From Chloroflexota bacterium (GTDB lineage Bacteria > Chloroflexota > Anaerolineae > Anaerolineales > UBA11579), in contig JAUWSD010000039.1 in NCBI GenBank assembly GCA_030610225.1, positions 1-8,700 of the forward strand: 8,700 bases of DNA, read 5' to 3'. How positions within the stretch are numbered: the stretch's first letter is position 1; every line of letters begins with the position of its first letter. A model generated the notes under the pieces. It saw only the letters and a program-made list of their open reading frames with translations, was not told the DNA's origin and made no database searches. Below are positions 5,785 through 8,700 of the stretch, in pieces. The position numbers and the translations under genes were made by a program.

Positions 5785-8385
5785 ATGGTGAAAACGAAAG
5801 CTAAGGTCAGCCCTGTCCGGCAGCAGTACCTTGATATAAAAGCAAAACACCCCAATACGATCGTCTTCTTCAGGCTTGGGGATTTTTATGAGACTTTTGA
5901 TGATGACGCTAATATAGTTTCCAGAGTGCTGGACATTGTCCTGACATCCCGAAATGTGTCAAAAGGCATGCGCGTTCCAATGGCTGGCATTCCTCACCAT
6001 GCAGCTGAAAATTACCTCTCACGCCTGATCGATAAAGGCTACCATGTCGCGATCTGTGAGCAGGTTGGCACTGAACAGGTGAATGGCTTGATGCCGAGAG
6101 AAGTTGTAAGGACGATTACACCGGGGACGATCTATGAGCCAGGGTTGCTTCCCGGGGATGAGAATAACTACCTGGCTGCAGTAGTGATCAATGAGAATAG
6201 AGGGGGAATCGCGTATGTGGATATTACTACCGGTGAATTTTCTGCAGCTGAATTTGAAGATAATAAGATCGAGCATTTAATTCGGACAGAGTTGAACAGG
6301 CTTAAACCTGCAGAAACGATAATGTCTGAAGATCTCGATTTGGGTGATCCCGATAATAATGGTGTGCCCAGCTTTCAGTCCAGGATACCTGCTTGGAAGT
6401 TTGAACAGGGCCGCTGTGAGGAAATGATCAAGCAGCATTTTGAAGTGAAGGCCATTGATGGATTTGGATTGAATAATAAATATATGGCCATCAGTGCCGT
6501 AGGTGCGATCCTCCAGTATCTCAAAGAGAATCAGCCGGCTTCATTAAAACTTCTTACTGGTATCAGGTCATACAGTCTCAGTGAGTTTATGAACCTGGAT
6601 GCAAATACCAGGCGGAATTTGGAACTGGTCAGGTCGATCCGTGAAGGGAAAGTAAAAGGGTCTCTGCTGGGCATCCTTGACAGGACCGTATCTCCGATGG
6701 GGAAAAGGATGCTGATGCAGGTCATCAGCATGCCGCTCTTGAATGTGGACGCGATCAATGAGAGATTGGATGGAGTGGGATTTTTCTTTAATGATGGGAT
6801 CCTGCGCTCAAAGGTACGCACTGCTCTCAAACCGCTTGCAGATATGGAAAGGATCACCAACAGGATTATCGGGAAAACTGCTTTGCCGCGGGACCTGGTG
6901 GCTCTTCGTGAGACCCTTGGACAGATCCCGGCGATCAGGGATTTATTGCAGATTGAAGACAAGGTTATCAAAGAATTATTGCAGAATCTATCACCTTGTG
7001 AAGATGTATATGAAACCCTGCACAGGGCTGTGGCGGATGATCCTCCGGCAACTATGCAAAAAAGCGGGGTTATCCGTCCTGAGTATTCAGGCGAGTTAGA
7101 TGGTGTGTTGGAGTCCTCCAGGTTTGCCAGGGAATGGATCGCGAATCTGGAAGCAGTGGAAAGAGAACGCACACGGATAAAGAACCTGAAGGTCGGATAC
7201 AACAAGGTGTTTGGTTATTATATTGAGATAACGAGATCACACTCTGAGCAGGCTCCAGATGATTACATCCGGAAACAAACGCTGGTGAATGCAGAGCGTT
7301 TTATCACACCTGAGCTTAAAGATTATGAATCACAGGTATTGAATGCTGAGGAACAGATCAAGAAGATCGAAGCGAGAGTCTTTGATGAATTGCTTGGATT
7401 GCTGGCAAAGAGCTCTGAGCACTTGATCAAATCAGCAAGAACTTTGGCCAATCTGGATGTGCTGGCAAACCTGGCGGAAGTGGCAGCTGTGGAAGGATAC
7501 ATCAGGCCGGAGATCGTGGAAGAAGATACTCTTGATATCATTGACTGCCGCCATCCGGTAGTGGAACACTCACTTCCAGGCGGTGAACGCTTTGTGCCAA
7601 ATGACGCGGTATTCGATGATACTGAACGCATCAGGATCATCACTGGTCCGAACATGAGCGGAAAGTCAACATACTTGCGTCAGGTTGCATTAATTGTGCT
7701 GATGGCACAGATCGGAAGCTATGTTCCGGCCGCAGAGGCAAAGATCGGGTTGGTTGACAGGATATTTACAAGGATAGGTGCCCAGGATGAGATCCATTCA
7801 GGGCAGTCGACCTTCATGGTCGAGATGGTGGAAGTAGCCAACATCCTCAATCATGCCACTAACCGGAGTTTGCTGATATTGGATGAAGTAGGGCGGGGGA
7901 CGAGTACATATGATGGTGTTTCCATTGCCTGGGCAGTAGTTGAGTATTTGCATAATCATCCAAAGCTCAGATCAAAGACTTTGTTCGCTACACATTACCA
8001 TGAGCTGACCCAGCTCTCAGAACTGCTGCCCGGAGTCAGGAACTTCAATGTAGCAGCCAGTGAGGTTGACAATAAAGTCGTCTTTTTGCATAAGATAGTA
8101 CCGGGTGGTGCTGACAGGTCGTATGGTATTCATGTTGGGCAGATCGCCGGTTTGCCCCCCTCAGTTGTGCAGAGGGCACAGGAGATCTTATCTCAGCTTG
8201 AAGCCAGCTCCGGCAGTGCAGTCAATTTAAGTAAAGACACTGCAAAACAGATCCAGCTCTTCCCTGAGACGAACCCGCTTGTGGATGAAATAGATGATAT
8301 CGATATCAACACAATGAATCCGATGGATGCATTAAATAAGCTGTATGAATGGAAGAAGAAATATACGACTGGGGATGATGATTAG
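5785..8385 (+). CDS. mutS: DNA mismatch repair protein MutS
   Basis: This is a complete 866-residue MutS, the ATPase that recognises mispaired and looped-out bases and recruits MutL. The mismatch-binding Phe-x-Glu is present in GDFYETF (Phe34, Glu36), following the usual QQYLDIKAKHP opening. The connector, lever and clamp regions follow, including KVGYNKVFGYYIEITRSH near 469-486. The ATPase domain has Walker A GPNMSGKST (621-629), Walker B LLILDEVGRGTST (696-708, with D700 and E701) and THYHEL (736-741). A QIQLF segment (822-826) fits the sliding-clamp binding motif seen in the MutS tail, and the end (NPMDALNKLYEWKKK) is the usual C-terminus. Length and motifs indicate MutS1, not MutS2. The ATG at 5785 aligns with the normal N-terminus but lacks a ribosome binding site. 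No mutL is in view; a thioesterase gene follows 21 bases after the stop. Confidence 0.97.
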   Translation: MVKTKAKVSPVRQQYLDIKAKHPNTIVFFRLGDFYETFDDDANIVSRVLDIVLTSRNVSKGMRVPMAGIPHHAAENYLSRLIDKGYHVAICEQVGTEQVNGLMPREVVRTITPGTIYEPGLLPGDENNYLAAVVINENRGGIAYVDITTGEFSAAEFEDNKIEHLIRTELNRLKPAETIMSEDLDLGDPDNNGVPSFQSRIPAWKFEQGRCEEMIKQHFEVKAIDGFGLNNKYMAISAVGAILQYLKENQPASLKLLTGIRSYSLSEFMNLDANTRRNLELVRSIREGKVKGSLLGILDRTVSPMGKRMLMQVISMPLLNVDAINERLDGVGFFFNDGILRSKVRTALKPLADMERITNRIIGKTALPRDLVALRETLGQIPAIRDLLQIEDKVIKELLQNLSPCEDVYETLHRAVADDPPATMQKSGVIRPEYSGELDGVLESSRFAREWIANLEAVERERTRIKNLKVGYNKVFGYYIEITRSHSEQAPDDYIRKQTLVNAERFITPELKDYESQVLNAEEQIKKIEARVFDELLGLLAKSSEHLIKSARTLANLDVLANLAEVAAVEGYIRPEIVEEDTLDIIDCRHPVVEHSLPGGERFVPNDAVFDDTERIRIITGPNMSGKSTYLRQVALIVLMAQIGSYVPAAEAKIGLVDRIFTRIGAQDEIHSGQSTFMVEMVEVANILNHATNRSLLILDEVGRGTSTYDGVSIAWAVVEYLHNHPKLRSKTLFATHYHELTQLSELLPGVRNFNVAASEVDNKVVFLHKIVPGGADRSYGIHVGQIAGLPPSVVQRAQEILSQLEASSGSAVNLSKDTAKQIQLFPETNPLVDEIDDIDINTMNPMDALNKLYEWKKKYTTGDDD

Positions 8386-8396
8386 ACTGAAGCACT

Positions 8397-8400
8397 GGAG
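8397..8400 (+). promoter_or_regulatory. Ribosome binding site of the thioesterase gene
   Basis: GGAG lies 6 bases before the ATG at 8407, in the 21-base gap after the mutS stop. It decides the start of the downstream gene and, in contrast with mutS, shows that this genome does use Shine-Dalgarno sequences. Confidence 0.6.
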
Positions 8401-8406
8401 AGATTA

Positions 8407-8700
8407 ATGTTCATTGATATTGAATCAGATGATTGGAAAGAGAAGGTTAATGCAGTGATCGAGAACACAGCTGCTGGGCACCTTGGTATCAGGATCGTGG
8501 AAGTTGGCTTAGACCATGTCGTACTGGAAATGACTATCACAGATAAGTCGCGCCAGCCATTGGGGATGCTGCATGGGGGTGTGAGCATGCTGATCGCTGA
8601 AACTGCTGCCAGCATGCACGCTGGGGTGGGGGTGGACCTCTCTCAGAAAGTGCCTGTGGGGATCGAGATAAATGGGACTCATGTCAACTCTGCGACATCC
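8407..8700 (+). CDS. PaaI/YdiI-type hotdog-fold acyl-CoA thioesterase (3' end outside window)
   Basis: The frame starts at ATG 8407, after GGAG with a 6-base spacer, and is open to the right edge, giving 98 codons of a protein that is usually about 130-140 residues. The pattern is that of the 4-hydroxybenzoyl-CoA thioesterase / YdiI-EntH hotdog group: a short N-terminal helix, HLGIRIVEVG, then QPLGMLHGGVSMLIAETAAS (50-69), with the HGG loop and the catalytic-position glutamate (Glu65), and VGIEINGTHVNSA (84-96). The equivalent E. coli stretch reads QPFGLLHGGASVVLAES and GLEINANHVRSA. Such enzymes hydrolyse acyl- or aroyl-CoA in the cytoplasm; the substrate here is unknown. The gene shares the mutS direction and spacing and is probably co-transcribed with it, without a clear functional link. 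Confidence 0.88.
   Translation, partial: MFIDIESDDWKEKVNAVIENTAAGHLGIRIVEVGLDHVVLEMTITDKSRQPLGMLHGGVSMLIAETAASMHAGVGVDLSQKVPVGIEINGTHVNSATS

Noticed and set aside
6531..7205. Long minus-strand open frame (224 codons) opposite mutS
   Set aside because: It lies wholly antisense to a convincing MutS coding region, and its product is Ser/Arg/Leu-rich without any domain pattern, as expected of a shadow frame.
8382..8615. Minus-strand open frame of 77 codons near the right edge
   Set aside because: It is antisense to the hotdog thioesterase, whose HGG and Glu motifs are clear in the plus-strand frame.

Overview
The window reads as an ordinary, gene-dense piece of a bacterial chromosome. The best guess is an anaerobic member of Chloroflexota (class Anaerolineae or a relative). 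This is inference from gene content and remembered family patterns: a C-terminal aldehyde:ferredoxin oxidoreductase fragment (an oxygen-sensitive enzyme of anaerobes), a membrane-bound fused MFS/spermidine-synthase-like protein with the DAYRPPYIPFHLTT signature that I associate with this phylum, an archaeal-type phosphoglycerate mutase in a bacterial setting, and a stand-alone MalK/UgpC-type ATPase. The base composition looks moderate and even. I see no phage, transposase, CRISPR array, tRNA or rRNA.

Layout. Bases 1-191 hold the 3' end of an aldehyde ferredoxin oxidoreductase gene. After a 66-base gap with a good -10 box, three plus-strand genes run head to tail (258-3127): the fused membrane/spermidine synthase-like protein, a DUF1461 (TIGR01906-type) four-helix membrane protein, and an unrecognised single-helix membrane-anchored protein. 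The two internal junctions are 8-base stop/start overlaps of the same form (ATGAGTRA), so the three are almost certainly one translationally coupled unit. Bases 3128-3268 are a convergent intergenic region that holds a palindrome-rich, repeat-like element and a terminator.

The minus strand then carries apgM (3269-4477) and, upstream of it in transcription order, a sugar/glycerol-phosphate-type ABC ATPase (4550-5650). A strong intrinsic terminator sits between them and runs almost into the apgM ribosome binding site. The ATPase gene is divergent from mutS (5785-8385, plus strand), which has a plausible promoter whose predicted start lies at the initiation codon itself. mutS is followed 21 bases later by a PaaI/YdiI-type hotdog thioesterase gene that runs off the right edge.

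Functionally these are mainly housekeeping genes: lower glycolysis (ApgM), import of sugars or related solutes (ABC ATPase), mismatch repair (MutS), acyl-CoA hydrolysis (thioesterase) and ferredoxin-linked aldehyde oxidation (AOR). The least understood part is the three-gene membrane unit at 258-3127. I did not find a clear new defence or mobile system. The most useful leads are the membrane operon, the repeat element at 3128-3244, the terminator fused to the apgM leader, and the possibly leaderless mutS.
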